DNA from: Holothuria scabra
Taxonomy: Eukaryota > Echinodermata > Holothuroidea > Aspidochirotida > Holothuriidae
Assembly (NCBI GenBank): GCA_037179385.1
Contig: CM074190.1
Location: forward strand, 12,358,206-12,422,205
Length of the DNA stretch: 64,000 bases
Reading direction: 5' to 3'
The notes under the pieces were generated by a model. It was given only the letters and a program-made list of their open reading frames with translations. It was not told where the DNA came from and did not search any database. A program made the position numbers and the translations under genes. Below are positions 11,901 to 23,838 of the stretch, in pieces (the stretch's first letter is position 1; every line of letters starts with the position of its first letter).

Positions 11901-13259
11901 GGGGCAAAGTACAATATATTTGGAAGGCAAAATTTTTGGATGGGGAGCAACACTGAGCCCAAAGCCTCCAAAGCTATTAGGTTTTAGCATACTTCTTGAT
12001 GAAAACTTATATCTCTGGAGAGGTATATTATTTATTTTTTGGACTTGACCAAACTCCTTACTGACTTACCTTCGGGGAGGGGGGGTGTCAATGACAAAAT
12101 CTGGGACATTCACCCCCTCTTGTCCCCCCCCCTGACTTGCCCCTGATTTTGATTGGATCACATTTTTTTATAAAAAATATTTCAATTTTTAAACCTATCT
12201 ATAAAAAATATTTTAATTTTTAAACCTTCCATCAATTACACCCAATGTGAGTGAGTGCATCCTGACCCAATGTATTCAGTCACATTTGGCATTTTTCAAT
12301 CATTTACAAAAATTTTGTGGTTGAAGTTTTTAAATTCATTTAGATAGTTTTTTTTTGTCACATACAACAGCATGATCTAAAACATGATCAAACACTCAGA
12401 AGCCAGACCATATTTGCATGATTTAATCAGTATAAATTGAACACAATGTAGGGGCAATTACTCGTTCCCTTTAACATTGATTTGAAGGGAAAAATTTATT
12501 TTGACATTGTGTTATCTATGTAACAAAATGTCCTTATTACACTGCTGATGTTATAATCATGATTTCCCCTTCTTTCTCTTCCTCCGAGCCTCCTCCAATC
12601 AATTATACGAAAGTCAGTCCCTGGCGTAGAGAGAATGGGAGAAAAGGAAAGAAAGAGAGAAAAGAAAATTGACATTCCTGGTTTTATGACCATCATTTTT
12701 TGCTTGATTTATCCCAACTTTGATTCGTTGTGTCTGTTTATCATGATAAAGGAAGCATGTGATTGGAGTGTAACTGGATGACTCAGACAGTGTATGTGGA
12801 ATGCATTATTCTAGCCAATCAGGGCTAGAGGTACTATATTCCAAGCTAAAATACTGAGCTATGCTAGGACGAATTGTGTAATTTAGTGTAATGTACAGTG
12901 TATACGTTGCCTACTAGTTTCTTGATCAAGAAACACAGAAGAAAACGCATGAGTGCAATTCCAACCTTAAAATTATGATGGAATGTATACTGCTGTGTAA
13001 TGTAAGGGTTACTTTATGTGCATGCATTTGTCTGAATATCCACATGTAACAAATAAACTAACATATGCCAACTCACTGTGGTCAGAGATATTTGTCGTTA
13101 ACACTAACACAGAAGTTAGTGAAAACTTAGACATCTCTAGGTGCACATTCTTTTGATTATTTCATTCACTTAACTCTGCGTGTTTTCTGAAAGTTTTTAT
13201 AAAATTGTGTTTGGAATAAGAATTTTAATGACCAAGTAAAATATTTAAAGCACAGCAGT
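8973..13259. other. Non-coding stretch with homopolymer runs
   Basis: AT-rich sequence with short frames only. An 11-base G run lies at 11894-11904, a G-rich block at 12074-12087, and a C run at 12124-12132. Two near-identical 30-bp units containing TATAAAAAATATTT lie side by side at about 12168-12228. Frames of about 60-115 codons at 11627-11987 and 12496-12696 show no family features. Confidence 0.5.
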
Positions 13260-13266
13260 TTTCAAG

Positions 13267-13500
13267 TGATTGAAGTTTGACCTTTGGTGGTAATAAATTC
13301 ATTCTGGCACCCAAACTATAAGCCAGTTCACAGTTGTAACATGGCATGTGCTATGATGAGTTCAATACTCCTATGACCTATGACCTGAGGAGACCTGTCA
13401 CGCGCTATGCATAGGTTTGTGCACTGTGCGCTATGAGTAACTATGGCAGGGGTGACTTATTGGAAGAACACGTACCCTTACAACCTTTGACCTTTAGAAC
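13267..13500. promoter_or_regulatory. Cluster of nuclear-receptor-like DR1 sites
   Basis: TGACCTATGACCT at 13374-13386 is, on the other strand, two perfect AGGTCA half sites one base apart (DR1). A TGACCTTTGG site lies near 13270 and CCTTTGACCTTT near 13483. The same stretch has GCGCTATG twice, within 13390-13440. DR1 elements bind RXR, HNF4 or COUP-TF type receptors in animals. Clustering is seen; regulatory function is inference. Confidence 0.3.
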
Positions 13501-15249
13501 AAAACAGTAACTCTGAACTGGCTCATTAAAGCAGGATAGAAGAGAATACAAAACTTGGAAATTACACATCTTACATAAGGACACCAAAGCAATTATGCAT
13601 TTAACTGCTGATATGAATACATCTGAGTGCTAAGGAGCAGGCAGAGTAAATGGCTACAAGAGCATTGAACTTAGGTGTTTCTGGGTATTTTAAGACATAT
13701 TTATTTTGAAAACTGCTTTTGAATATAAGTTGCATGCACCTTGGCCTAATGGAGAGTATTGAGATCTATGTATTTTGTACTGTGCTGTGCCGTAAGAAAA
13801 CAGGCACAAAACTTGTTGCTGGCACGATTCATACTGTTCATTCTGTTGTCATGATGTAGGGCTCCACTTAAAGACAATCTTCCACATGCAAGAGTTGTAC
13901 TTACCAGCAATATTTCCGCATGATAACATTTTAACTTTCCACGTTCAAAAGATACTACAGCAGAAAAGATAATTTTGGGTCATATTCCATTATACAAAAC
14001 AATACACCAAGCAAGGGTAGCCCATTCACCATTCAGGCATAAAACTAACAAAACAAACTTCATCCCTTCTTCTGCATTAACTTTTAGTATTATTTAATAT
14101 CCACTATTCAGCTTGCAAGATAACCGCTTTTGTTGGAAAATGAAAATTTACCTGAGCGGGGGAAATTTTTAGTATGAATATTTATGAAAACTTAGTGTTT
14201 GCCTCTTCACAGTCTTCATTTTGCTTTATAAATGTTGGTGTATATTCAAATACAGGGTATTGATGACCGGTACATACCAAAATCAAAAGGAACCTGCAAC
14301 AACAATACAAAATGATACCAAACACGAGTGCAGGCGTGGGTCACTTGCACACCTTTCTGTAGAAAAATATTACACGAATCTGGTGGCTGTGTCCAGTCTA
14401 TAATTTGAGCTTAGGACACAGAATGTGGCAAAAACTACTTGATGTCTCAAAAAGTACATGGTGAACTACCAAACGCGATCTGATTTTTTCTTCTCCTAGC
14501 AACAAAGTTTCTAAATGTGCCAAACTTTCACTATCCTAGGTTCAATAAAAATTTCTAGGCATTTTGAATGTTCTCCTCTGTTGAATTTGCATGCTAGGAT
14601 CCCAAAGCATCATAGGAGAAATTATAAAAATGGTGCCATCTAGAGAAGGATTTCCCCCATTGGGTGAAAAATCATTTCCCCAAGAAAGCAGTTTTAGAAA
14701 TATTGAACTGACATTGTTAGGACATTTTTGCAATCGAGTTATTCTTTCACCGCCTGTGTAGCATTTACGCAGTATATTTACTCTTCCCATTTACGTTGAT
14801 CAATATAATATGTATGATGTGGCAGGATGCAGATTTGCACAATTAATCAGAAATAATTTAACCTAAATTGAAAGGAAATTGGAAGTTATTTCAGTTATGA
14901 GATTAAGACTGCAGTAAGGAAGAAAGTGTCTCTGATAATGGTGTACTTTACAAATCAGGAAAAATGAATGTTTGACGCAAAAACAGTATTTCAACTCGGG
15001 AATCCATGTATTTGAGTAATATCATCTTCAAATATGGGATAAATCTTTTTAGGTAAGGATGGAGAGGGGGGAAGGGAGGGCTGGTTTCAAAACGATAGTT
15101 CACGAAATGTGGGGACAGGGGGAGGAGTTCTTACTAGAAAAATTGTGACTGTAGGCCCTGCTAGTTGGTTTGGTTGAATTTTTGTATATTCTCCTAACTG
15201 ATCAATTATCCCTCCCCTGGAATCTTTTATTCATTCATCCCCCACTCCT
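13501..15249. other. Non-coding stretch with a low-confidence minus-strand exon-like segment nearby
   Basis: AT-rich sequence. At 13905-13954 the minus strand has a pyrimidine-rich acceptor ending CTGTAG and a CTG|GTAAGT donor around 50 nt with one open frame (SFERGKLKCYHAEILL). This is compatible with chance. A G-rich block lies at 15061-15082. Nothing else stood out. Confidence 0.4.
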
Positions 15250-15511
15250 GCATCCAACTTGACTGCATAGTCAAGTGGTTTGGGCATCCCACTTGCAGGA
15301 CTTGGAATGTCAAGAGTTCCAGTCTGGGCAGGCCGTCATATAGAGACTTTGAAAGTGGAACATCCTACTGCCATTGTGCTGGGTGCTCAGTATAAGCAAT
15401 AGAGTGTGAAAAACAAGTCAGTGAGCCACAACTGGAATAGAATCTGTAGCTAATTTGACTTGAACCAGTTGTTTATAGTCACCGGACCATGAAACTCTAT
15501 CGAACTAACTC
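15250..15511 (+). mobile_element. tRNA-derived SINE, near full length
   Basis: A tRNA-like head carries a Pol III A box (TAGTCAAGTGG, 15268-15278) and B box (AGTTCCAGTCT, 15315-15325) at tRNA-like spacing. The body that follows, with CAGTGAGCCACAACTGG and TTGACTTGAACCA, matches the copies near 22.2, 58.8 and 63.2 kb. The 3' end runs into ACTAACTCC, matching the short TAAC-type tail of the other copies. SINEs use the reverse transcriptase of a partner LINE; none is seen here. Confidence 0.75.
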
Positions 15512-16165
15512 CTTCATCCAACCCACAACCTGCATCTTCTTAAGATGAATTCAGTATCAAAATGAATGAAGTCAGCTTTACCCTTCTTATATTCTCAAGT
15601 AAGGTAAAATGGGTCACATGAGCAGTAATACACAGTTGAGAAGTTTCCCCCATTAAGTGGGAATCTTGTTTACCTCTAATTATAAGTATTTGTCAGAGAT
15701 GCCACCATATGTTTGCTAAACTAGGGTTTTATGTGTTAGCCCCGAACTAGCCTGTTGCATAAATTTCCTTTCTCTGAGGAAAACTTTGGTCTTCTCACAG
15801 GATCATTACTCATCTTGTTTAGATGTATAAAATAGACAACTTGATCAGCAGAGGACAAAGTACCAGATGTTATCAATTTAATGCACTAAGAATGTGTCAG
15901 AAGACCAGAAATGTAATGCTGATTAGGAATGTGTACCATGAAGGAGAAAAGGGGTGGGGAAGTTGAAGGGATCAAAATGTTACCCCATAATTCAAGAGTG
16001 AAAAAAGGACTAATTCAAAAAATGACTTGCTCTTTTCACAACCATTCTTAACTGTTGAGAGCAGGCTTGGTCTACCAGCTAGACCCACTTGATAGCAATG
16101 CCTCTGAGGTATTACCCACCAATTTTTTGTTTTTTCAGACATAGCCAAATTCCATTTCGATAACA
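15512..16165. other. Non-coding stretch, no gene seen
   Basis: Sequence between the SINE and element K copy 1. A minus-strand frame at 15972-16373 (133 codons) overlaps the element and shows no recognisable domain, so I regard it as chance. Confidence 0.5.
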
Positions 16166-16535
16166 CATTTAACACTTTCACTCTGGAAGGAGGACCATCC
16201 TGCCATACTGAGCTATGTATAATATAACGTATACACAGAATGTATACATGTACATGTTCTGTGAAATACTCAGGTTTTGTAAGGATGCAGCCATTTTTGC
16301 ACTTGCTATGCCCCAATAGGATGTATAATTGTAAAATATCCCCAAAGGATGAATATTTGTAAAATATCCCCATTATAAGCTAATTCTATGTGCAAAACAT
16401 GATTACAGACCATAGCCTTAATAAGCTATCCCATGACACAGCTGAGTGATACATGGCTTCTGGAATAAACCATGGAGTATTGGTAATTAATTATGGTTTT
16501 GTATCATGACCATGCACAGCAATGGGGTTGAAGCC
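16166..16535 (+). mobile_element. Element K, copy 1
   Basis: It aligns in order with 55075-55401: CATACTGAGCTATGTAT, CACAG, GGATGCAGCCAT / GGATGCCACCGT, ACTATGCCC / GCTATGCCCC, ACACAGCTGAGTG, AACCATG and a TATGGTTTT block before the end. The ends, AACACTTTC and AATGGGGTT, are weakly inverted. It is probably a diverged non-autonomous DNA transposon about 350 bp long. Confidence 0.6.
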
Positions 16536-18980
16536 AAAACAGTGCTCCAAAAATTCCATAAAAGAAAATGAATGTATGTTCTCAAAACGTTTTTACGACA
16601 CATAAACTAGCTGTCGACAAGGGTACAGTGCCTAAAATTTCTTCTGCATGTTTGTTTTTGTCTTTGATAAGTTACATTCAACTACAGCTTTTGAACAGTA
16701 GGTAGAGCCAGGGAGCAGGTTGAAATTATTTTAAAATTCTGTGAATATATCAATGAAATCACTCTGTGTGGATGTCTTTCCCCTGTGGGCTGGGGGTTGT
16801 GACTTTTGCACCTCTTTGGAACAGGCATCATGGCAGGTAATACCATTTTGGTATGAACAGGAAAATTTGACTTTTCTCAAACTTTAAGTCATTATCAATG
16901 GAGAATCCAACTGTCAGGAAGTTGAAACTGGAAGTCCTTTTAATTGATACTAGGTGAAACTGTACATAAAACGAAATCATCAACTTATTGAAGTATGTAT
17001 CATTAAATTTTACACGTTCAAAGCAAGTGTCCACTTATTGCAATTTCATTTTTTGTAAATCATCACTTCAGACAGATTTTTTTTTTTTTCTTGACTTGTG
17101 ATTTAAAATTTTACCTTTCTTTGGACACATGTTATCATGTTTACTAATGTTGTTATGTTTATAACCTAATGAATAATATGTAAATAGTGTTAAATTTTAA
17201 TGACGACTGTTAAAAAATTGTAAGTAAATTACAATAAAAACACAATTAATGAGTTTTCAATTCAATTCAATTCATTTCTCATATGTACAACAATCATCAA
17301 CAGAGGTATAATTTAACAAATACCAAAACAAAGTACATATGATGGACAATAGAAAAACAATACAGTTTACCAAGGCTAGTGACCATACAAACATAGACAA
17401 AAAGATGAAAAAAAGAAAAGAGAAAAAAAAAATGTTTTTAAAACATGAAATGATCATTACTTGGTAAGTTCACTGTGACAAGAAGGGGAAAGGAAGGAAA
17501 ATCAAACGCGTAAAAAATGTTTTAAAAAGGTAACTGCAGTACAATATGTCGTCACGATGACTCACTCATAGCTACTGTTCAATTTGTCAGCATTAAGGAT
17601 TAAGTTTCAGGATGATGCAGAAATTTTCAGTGTTTTCTATTTTCTCATTTTTCTTTTAATTGGAAAAAATCCCAGACCCCAAAAACTTAGGTCTTTAGCA
17701 ATAAAGGTCACCATATGAGAGAAAGTTGTTGACAATACACTGATGAAAATGACTAACAAAGCTGTTCTATTTCAGTCACAAATTCTAACAAACAACAGTT
17801 TTTATAAATTCTACCCAGCTCGAGAAAATATGTTCATGTACTGTAAGCCCAGTATACATATATTTGTGCTCTTTTTTGTTTTTCTTTAAGAGAGGCTGGG
17901 GATGGCTCTAAAAAGTTCTAAAATGGAGCAGTTACTCATGATGCTAATGCTGTCACACAAATGTGGTCTTATTAGGCATTTGTCATGAATTTCTTCCCAC
18001 TTTCAGAAAATTTGTTGATATAAATTAGGATGTTTTTACACTTTTTGCTTTTCTTTGATAGAGCAAGGTTCTTAAAAATGCTAAGGTAGCTACAGTTGCA
18101 CTGAGATTCTAACACTGGTATATATACTTGAGTACTTTTGTAAGTCAATTTTTTCTTCTTTGGCATCATCGAGTTGTAAAAGTGTATGTTCCAGGAGTTG
18201 CATGCATTGCCCGTAGCTAAACATAAAATTTTGACAGTCATACACAGAATGCAGCTGCAGAGGCTGTTGCTGCTTAAAATATTTAGACTTTTCATGGTAC
18301 GGCCGTGCTAATAACACTCACCACAACTACAATGAGTGTTTGAGGTTGAGTTTGAAGTGCAGTTTAATTGTATGCGGTTCATGACTTCAGCACAGTTTGG
18401 CCCTGCCAGGGTAGTTCACCAGGAAAGTCAGGCATATAGACTAAACAGGGTAGACAGAAACAAATGTGTATGTTTTTTAAATGATATTCACCACCAACTG
18501 GACAAAGTGTTAAAAAGGATAAACAGTTTTAGTCTAGATAGGTCCCACATTGTATACTTAGAAAAATAGCATGAACTTTGAGGTAATTTCATGTCTGTAA
18601 AGACCATATATTACTACTGCAAGTTGTTTAAACAAAAGTACAGTGTTCATTTCAGATGAGAGTGGAACATAAATATATCCATGGTAATGTATTTGTATGA
18701 ATTTGATGAATAAATGCTGTGTAGTTGAGCAAACCATTGCAAATGTAAAAAAAAAAAGAACTAAAGCAGACATAAACAAAAGAAAAGTATAAACAAGAAA
18801 GGATATTTAAATGATTGCTATCATAGCATTGGAAAGGAGATGGGAGCATTCTGGAGCAAACAATGGACAATTATGGCCATCCTAGGCAGTCCTAATCCTA
18901 CCAACTGTAGGATTTGTTGCTCCACGCTTAACTGTGTGAAACACCTCTTTGTGCAGTCACAAACCTGTTTTATTGCTTTA
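16536..18980. other. Non-coding stretch, no gene seen
   Basis: Very AT-rich, with poly-T at 17079-17090 and an A-rich stretch at 17400-17432. Open frames at 17272-18870 are short, overlapping and of low complexity. No repeat family shared with the rest of the window was recognised. Confidence 0.55.
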
Positions 18981-19334
18981 AGGCCGGGGCTTGGTTTTCA
19001 TGGTTGTCCGGGACAACTAAAATTTGATAAGGACAACCAAAAGCTAAATGTTGGTTGTCGTTGTCCTTCGACAACCTTGCTTTAATCTGTCTGAAAAGAC
19101 TATTCTGCTGACCGTCAACTCTTTCATTTTTTTTTCCATCACATAATTTTTTTTTTGTCTCTTGAACATATTGATCTTTTTATTTTTCAAGACCATGCAG
19201 TAAGATATGTACACACTCACTGTTTTGTAATTGTGTGCAAAATATTTGAGACAATCAAATTATATTACAGACAATTGAAAATAGTGAAATAGTTGCCTGA
19301 AGTACAACCATAAATTTTTCTGAAAATCTAGGCC
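18981..19334 (-). mobile_element. MITE family C, copy 1
   Basis: The left side (GGGGCTTGGTTTTCATGG, GTTGTCC, GGACAAC) and right side (TAGTGAAATAGTTGCC, ACAACCATAAAT, TCTGAAAATCTAGGCC) match, in reverse complement, the copies at 46888-47228 and 55419-55769. The ends are rough inverted repeats around GGNCTTGATTTT. It is dense in GTTGTCC / GGACAAC words. No coding capacity is seen. Confidence 0.7.
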
Positions 19335-20654
19335 TGTTTGAGGCCATGTCCTGGTGAACATACAAGGCCCAAGGCTATAATGTATAACCCAAGCATGTGT
19401 CTTTTGCATTTTGCAGATTGTAATGCACTTTAATTTTCAAAAGATGCACCATCTGATCCCTGGTTTTGGGTGAATCAAATGTGTTTCATGAGTTTGTAAA
19501 AGTTGGGATGCAATGGTCTGTCAAATTATCCCAATGTTGCACAAGAAAGCAATCATATGCATGCAGCATATGTGTGCCATATTCTATAAACATGTTGTGT
19601 CAAAGTTTATGAAATATTGGATCAGTTTTTTATGGAAGGGTGCATCCATTCACAAAAATGTTTCATGCTCCAAATGAACATTGACTTACCATACCCTGGG
19701 TTGATGGGTGTGTCTTACATTTGATAAGTTTATAAGCTACTTTGCTTCAATTTTCAATTTTTTGTAATGTCAAATCAATCAATCACGGGGAACTTATTCA
19801 CTGAGAAGTTTCATACACCAAAAGACATTTTTGGGTGATGACAAATGGCTTTTATGTTTCCCTAATTATTCCCACTTTGCTAGCCCTTATGGACTCATTC
19901 ATTATTACATGTTACATGTACAATCCTAAAGCTTTGTTGGTAATCATGTACTTGACTGACTGAAAACAGCAGTTTGGTGTCATGTGACCAGACTAGCATT
20001 ATGTGTCTACATATACCAAGCCCTTTAGAACAATTGTACACAGGTAGAAATGAAACAAGCTATATTGAATCAATTTTTTTAAAAGCAAAGTAGATAACAT
20101 GAGCCGTTCATAATGTCTCATTGAGGGCCTAATGTACGGTAGGGCTGTACTTTGCATGCAACTGTTCCTGCATTTGTGCAAAACCTTAATGTACTTGAAT
20201 GCGTATGTCCTTGCTATGCTCTACGACAGCCACCAACTACAGTGATGTAACAGAGAAAGACATAACATCACCACATGTATTCAATAGACTAGACCATCAC
20301 CTAACTATACCTTTAAATTAAAGGTTCATTTTAATAGTTTTTGCAGGTACAGGAAAGAGACTGGGAACTAGTGATCTTGTTTTACCACCTGTACTGCTTG
20401 GCGGTTTAGCAGAATGATTAACCAGTAGATTTCTTGGCCCCCGATGAGAATTCAAACTATTCCCAGTGGTTTCATTATGTATGTTGACATTGTACCTTTG
20501 AGGAATGATAGGAGATTATGTCTAGACAAGTTTACAGATTGTGTACCTCATGGCTATGGTAACAGCTAGTTTGTAGCCTGTAGATTCCAACCACCCATAC
20601 TGCAGATCTCATGGTTGGTTGTGCGAGATCTTTATTACAGTATTTGTTTCTCAG
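19335..20654. other. Non-coding stretch, no gene seen
   Basis: AT-rich, apparently unique sequence with only short open frames. It lies directly upstream of the exon-like segment at 20655. Confidence 0.55.
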
Positions 20655-20722
20655 ATTTGATTTGGCAAGTGCATTCACTTTAGAGCCATTCCATACAGAA
20701 GCTGTAAAGTATGATCGAGAAG
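20655..20722 (+). other. Candidate 68-nt internal exon
   Basis: The segment follows a strong acceptor (TATTTGTTTCTCAG, ending at 20654) and is followed by a strong donor (AAG|GTGAGG at 20723). Only one frame is open across it. It starts after one carried-over base and leaves one base, and reads FDLASAFTLEPFHTEAVK followed by YDRE. I do not recognise the family. Both splice sites are good and the peptide is unremarkable for a soluble protein, but a one-frame-open segment of this size between good sites occurs by chance in tens of kilobases. If real, it belongs to a + strand gene whose other exons lie mostly outside what I can identify. Confidence 0.25.
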
Positions 20723-21575
20723 GTGAGGACTATTTTGTCTATACCATTTTTGGTGGATAGGACACACCAAAATTATCCAGCACCATTTATTGTATCATAA
20801 GGTCTTTCCCCTTTTAGCTAAACTTCAAGAAAATTCAGCAACAAACTAACCACAACCTACCTCTTGTATCAACACCTCATTTTTTGTGTCCACAAACCAT
20901 GGTCTCCTAAAGTTTATTGATGAACCTCGATCTCCTCTGCGCTCATGGAGGATGCACTCAAGTATAAAATTTGACTGTATTGTGTTCCAAGTATACTATT
21001 GGCTTTGACTATACATTGCATGCAGCGTCCAATTAGAACCTGCAAACAATCTGAAAATCCAGAACAGAAGAAATGGGCCGGGATGACGGACTGATTACCT
21101 CTAACCCCTTCTTTACCAACTGTGTGCTAATTATATAATGTGACTTCTTTGAAGAGACAGGGCTGTAGGAACAAAGTCAAAAGCCAAAATTTGAATGTTT
21201 CTGAAGCAGCTTGTTGCTTTCACAAAAATAATGATATAAAGTGTTGTAAAGTGTTGACATTCCATTTGTCAACCCAATTATCTCTTAATTACTCATCGAA
21301 TAGTTTATGGTTTGGTAATATATACTGATGGTTTTCAGGGACACAAATTAAACTTCCAAAACAAACCCCTTTGGACAACTAATATTTCAAGTATCTTTGA
21401 AATAAAGATTAATTGTGAAAACCACATTAGCCTTGTATGGCATATCCCTCTCAAGACATAACAAAAATTGCATATTGAGCTCATGTTTAATGTTTTAAGT
21501 CCAAAACAGAAATTGCCTTGCAAAATGGTCAATTTTTTGCAGATTTTGATCGAATTGCAGCTATTTTGTTGGTTT
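20723..21575. other. Non-coding stretch, no gene seen
   Basis: AT-rich sequence between the exon-like segment and a family B element. Frames at 21140-21328 and 21335-21586 are short and overlap the repeat edge. Confidence 0.5.
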
Positions 21576-21883
21576 TTAAAGGGCAAAAAATCTCACCCCA
21601 AACTAAAATTTTGGCAGGGGGTACTGAAATTCTCAGTTGGCTCAGCTCTTTGATTGATAGCAAATTCAAACAATGCAGAATACCAAAGCTTATATTACAC
21701 AGCATGAACTGTACTGAGAGTGTTTTGATGATATAAATTGAGTTTTTCTATAAGGAGTACTCACCTTGAAGCAATAAACTGAGATTGTATCTGGATGAGG
21801 ATGAATTTTAGACAATCATGGGAGGGGCTTAAGTAACAAAGGTTAGGAGAATTGGTACTGTTTGGGGTGAGAGAATGCTTTCT
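21576..21883 (-). mobile_element. MITE family B, copy 2 (uninterrupted)
   Basis: A full copy from TTAAAGGGC to the inverted end near TTTGGGGTGAGAG. It contains GGCTCAGCTCTTTGATTG as one block, which is the site split by the nested element in copy 1. It also carries AAGCAATAAACTGAGATTG, GTATCTGGATGA and ATGGGAGGGGCTTA, shared with the 8.9 kb copy. Confidence 0.8.
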
Positions 21884-22149
21884 TCATCATATACACTGTT
21901 TTGTCATTTTCTTGTCACACAACCTTTAAGTCAATGTGTGTCATATTAGTCCAAGTTGGGATGGATGCAGGCATGTCAAAGTTCTCCATATTATATTGTC
22001 AAAACAATTACCTTAGAGGTGATGATAGGCATGGGTACAGAAAATGTGTCTCAACGACTATTAAAAGTTGTGCCAATTTTGTAAGGAAGCATTGTGTCAA
22101 TGCACAAAAATGTTTCATGGTACTTGAGCAAATCTGTTACACTGGTGTA

Positions 22150-22256
22150 CCACTGATGTAGCCAGTGAGCCACAACTGGGAAAAAGCCTTGGCCGGCTCG
22201 ACAGAACCAATTGGTTTGAAATTGGACCCTAAAACTCTGTCTAACCTACCTTTACT
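22150..22256 (+). mobile_element. SINE 3' fragment
   Basis: Contains CCAGTGAGCCACAACTGG, GAACCAATTGGTTTGAAA and AACTCTGTCTAACCTACC in the order seen in the tRNA-derived SINE at 15250-15511 and in the reverse complement of 58712-58960. The tRNA-like head is missing, so this is a 5'-truncated copy. Confidence 0.6.
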
Positions 22257-23179
22257 AGTGTACCCCAAAATTTGAGGGAGATACCCCTCCACTTATGTCC
22301 TTACCCATGCCAGCAAATCTCCAACACTGGTGTACCAAAATATTTTTTTCAGATACCTGTAGTATATGCTCATATAAAAGTATATATGAATACATGAGAG
22401 CTAAGACTGTGAACTCTTTAATTTTCACAACCATTTCCAAGTAAATTATTTTTAAAACTTCTAGAAAAAATATTTTTTACCTGGCAATGATCAACAATCT
22501 ATTTAGCTTGTCTATGTTTCATAACATTGTGCTATTTTCATTTTATTTTTGGAAATGAAATTTGTGACTAAGTCAATAATTTTTTAAATTACATTAGGGT
22601 ATAACTTGGCCAGAATAAAAGGAACATAAAGGCATATGTGTACTAGAAAAAAGTAAGAGGATGGTTACAAAGTAATAAAATACATACATATCAGGCATGT
22701 ATGACCACATCAGAAGGGCTGCAAAATTTTCCAAAGAAAAGGTATGTCTTGCCCTGAAGGGTATAAATAATATCGTTCCAATAAAACTCTACAACAAAAC
22801 CTTCAAGGCTTGTCTTGTTTAAGATGAGAATCAGACACCATTCTGTTTATTCTTACTCATTGAAAAAGAAAGAAATTTTCACACAGGAAGAGGCAAACCT
22901 CTCCTCATATCCTTCCTCAAAAGAGCATTTATTTCTTACATCAATTGTTGTAGCACTTGATCCTTTTTTCCATATGAGCCATCATTAACAATGGCCTCAT
23001 AGTTAAATTTTTCATTGGTCTTGTGCATGTAGACTCAGTTCAGAGTTGTAATAGAAAATGTGTGCAAATTACATTAAATATGTACAAATTGTGTTAAAAA
23101 GTAGAACCCTTCTCTTGCCTTCTTCAGGTCAAAACGTCTTTGTATACAGAATTATATTAAATAATTACTATGTCTGTAG
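22257..23179. other. Non-coding stretch, weak splice signals only
   Basis: AT-rich sequence. An AAAAG|GTATGT donor near 22740 follows a poor acceptor (ACATATCAG near 22693). The segment between is open in two frames. The acceptor lacks a pyrimidine tract, so I did not call an exon. Confidence 0.45.
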
Positions 23180-23279
23180 GCAATTACTTTTGATGTCGGT
23201 GGCAAATGCACATGGGAAACTGTGGATGGTGATACCTGGAGCCAACGTGACCTGCAGACACATGTTCAGTGGGTCAATT
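23180..23279 (+). other. Candidate coding segment with RNY codon bias
   Basis: After TGTCTGTAG (ending 23179) a frame of 33 codons reads AI, then TFDVGGKCTWETVDGDTW, then SQRDLQTHVQWVN, and stops at TAG. About half its codons have the purine-N-pyrimidine form, roughly twice chance, which is a classic coding signature but fits either strand in the same register. On the minus strand the same register is also open, reading about VTLAPGITIHSFPCAFATDI. The end LQTHVQWVN faintly recalls the first helix of a calponin-homology domain, as in DIXDC1-type proteins. That is a guess. No good donor follows (GTCAAT or GTTTCA). Confidence 0.25.
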
Positions 23280-23649
23280 AGTTTCATCATACTCATAAGC
23301 TTTAGCTCATAGCACTAAGGAAAATTAACGCTGTGTAACTGAAGCAAGGATCTTTTGTTGCGACAAAACTGTCCTTCCACGGAGCATCATTCGTTTCTTT
23401 TCTCTTTGCCAAACTGTTTTTGATCAAAGGGAGCAATTTTCTTCAGACAATCTGCAAAATGCTGCCCTATCGGGTCAAATTACTTTTTAAGACAATTCTT
23501 GGTTTTTGAAGAATCTGGAGAACCTACAGAAATGTTGGAGATTATCTGCTGTCAGTGTAGAATTAGAGATAGGAAGCCACTTTAGATTCTGGTTAAATTC
23601 ATTTTTTTTTTGTTAATTGTTATGAAAAAGAGCTAGACACAGAGCTAGA
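23280..23649. other. Non-coding stretch, no gene seen
   Basis: Between the candidate segment and family A copy 2. A poly-T run lies near 23602. Nothing else was recognised. Confidence 0.5.
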
Positions 23650-23838
23650 CTGGCTGTTGAGATTTTTTCTTCAAATGTGAAATTTACTGGAAATGACTGC
23701 TTAGTTCACCTTGAATATGCAATATTGAAGTTATAAAATATGATGAAAAATACTGCAAAGAGAAATAAGAAGAAAATTTAGATATTAAGCTGTTGCTTCA
23801 GAATAGTAAGGGGGGGGGGGCTGCTCTTGATCTTTAAG
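23650..23838 (+). mobile_element. MITE family A, copy 2 (left end decayed)
   Basis: Carries TCTTCAAATGTGAAATTTAC, TTGAATATGCAATATTGAAG, AGAAATAAGAAGAAAA and the right end CTGCTCTTGATCTTTAA. The left terminal block is not recognisable. An 11-base G run (23810-23820) lies just before the right end. Confidence 0.65.
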
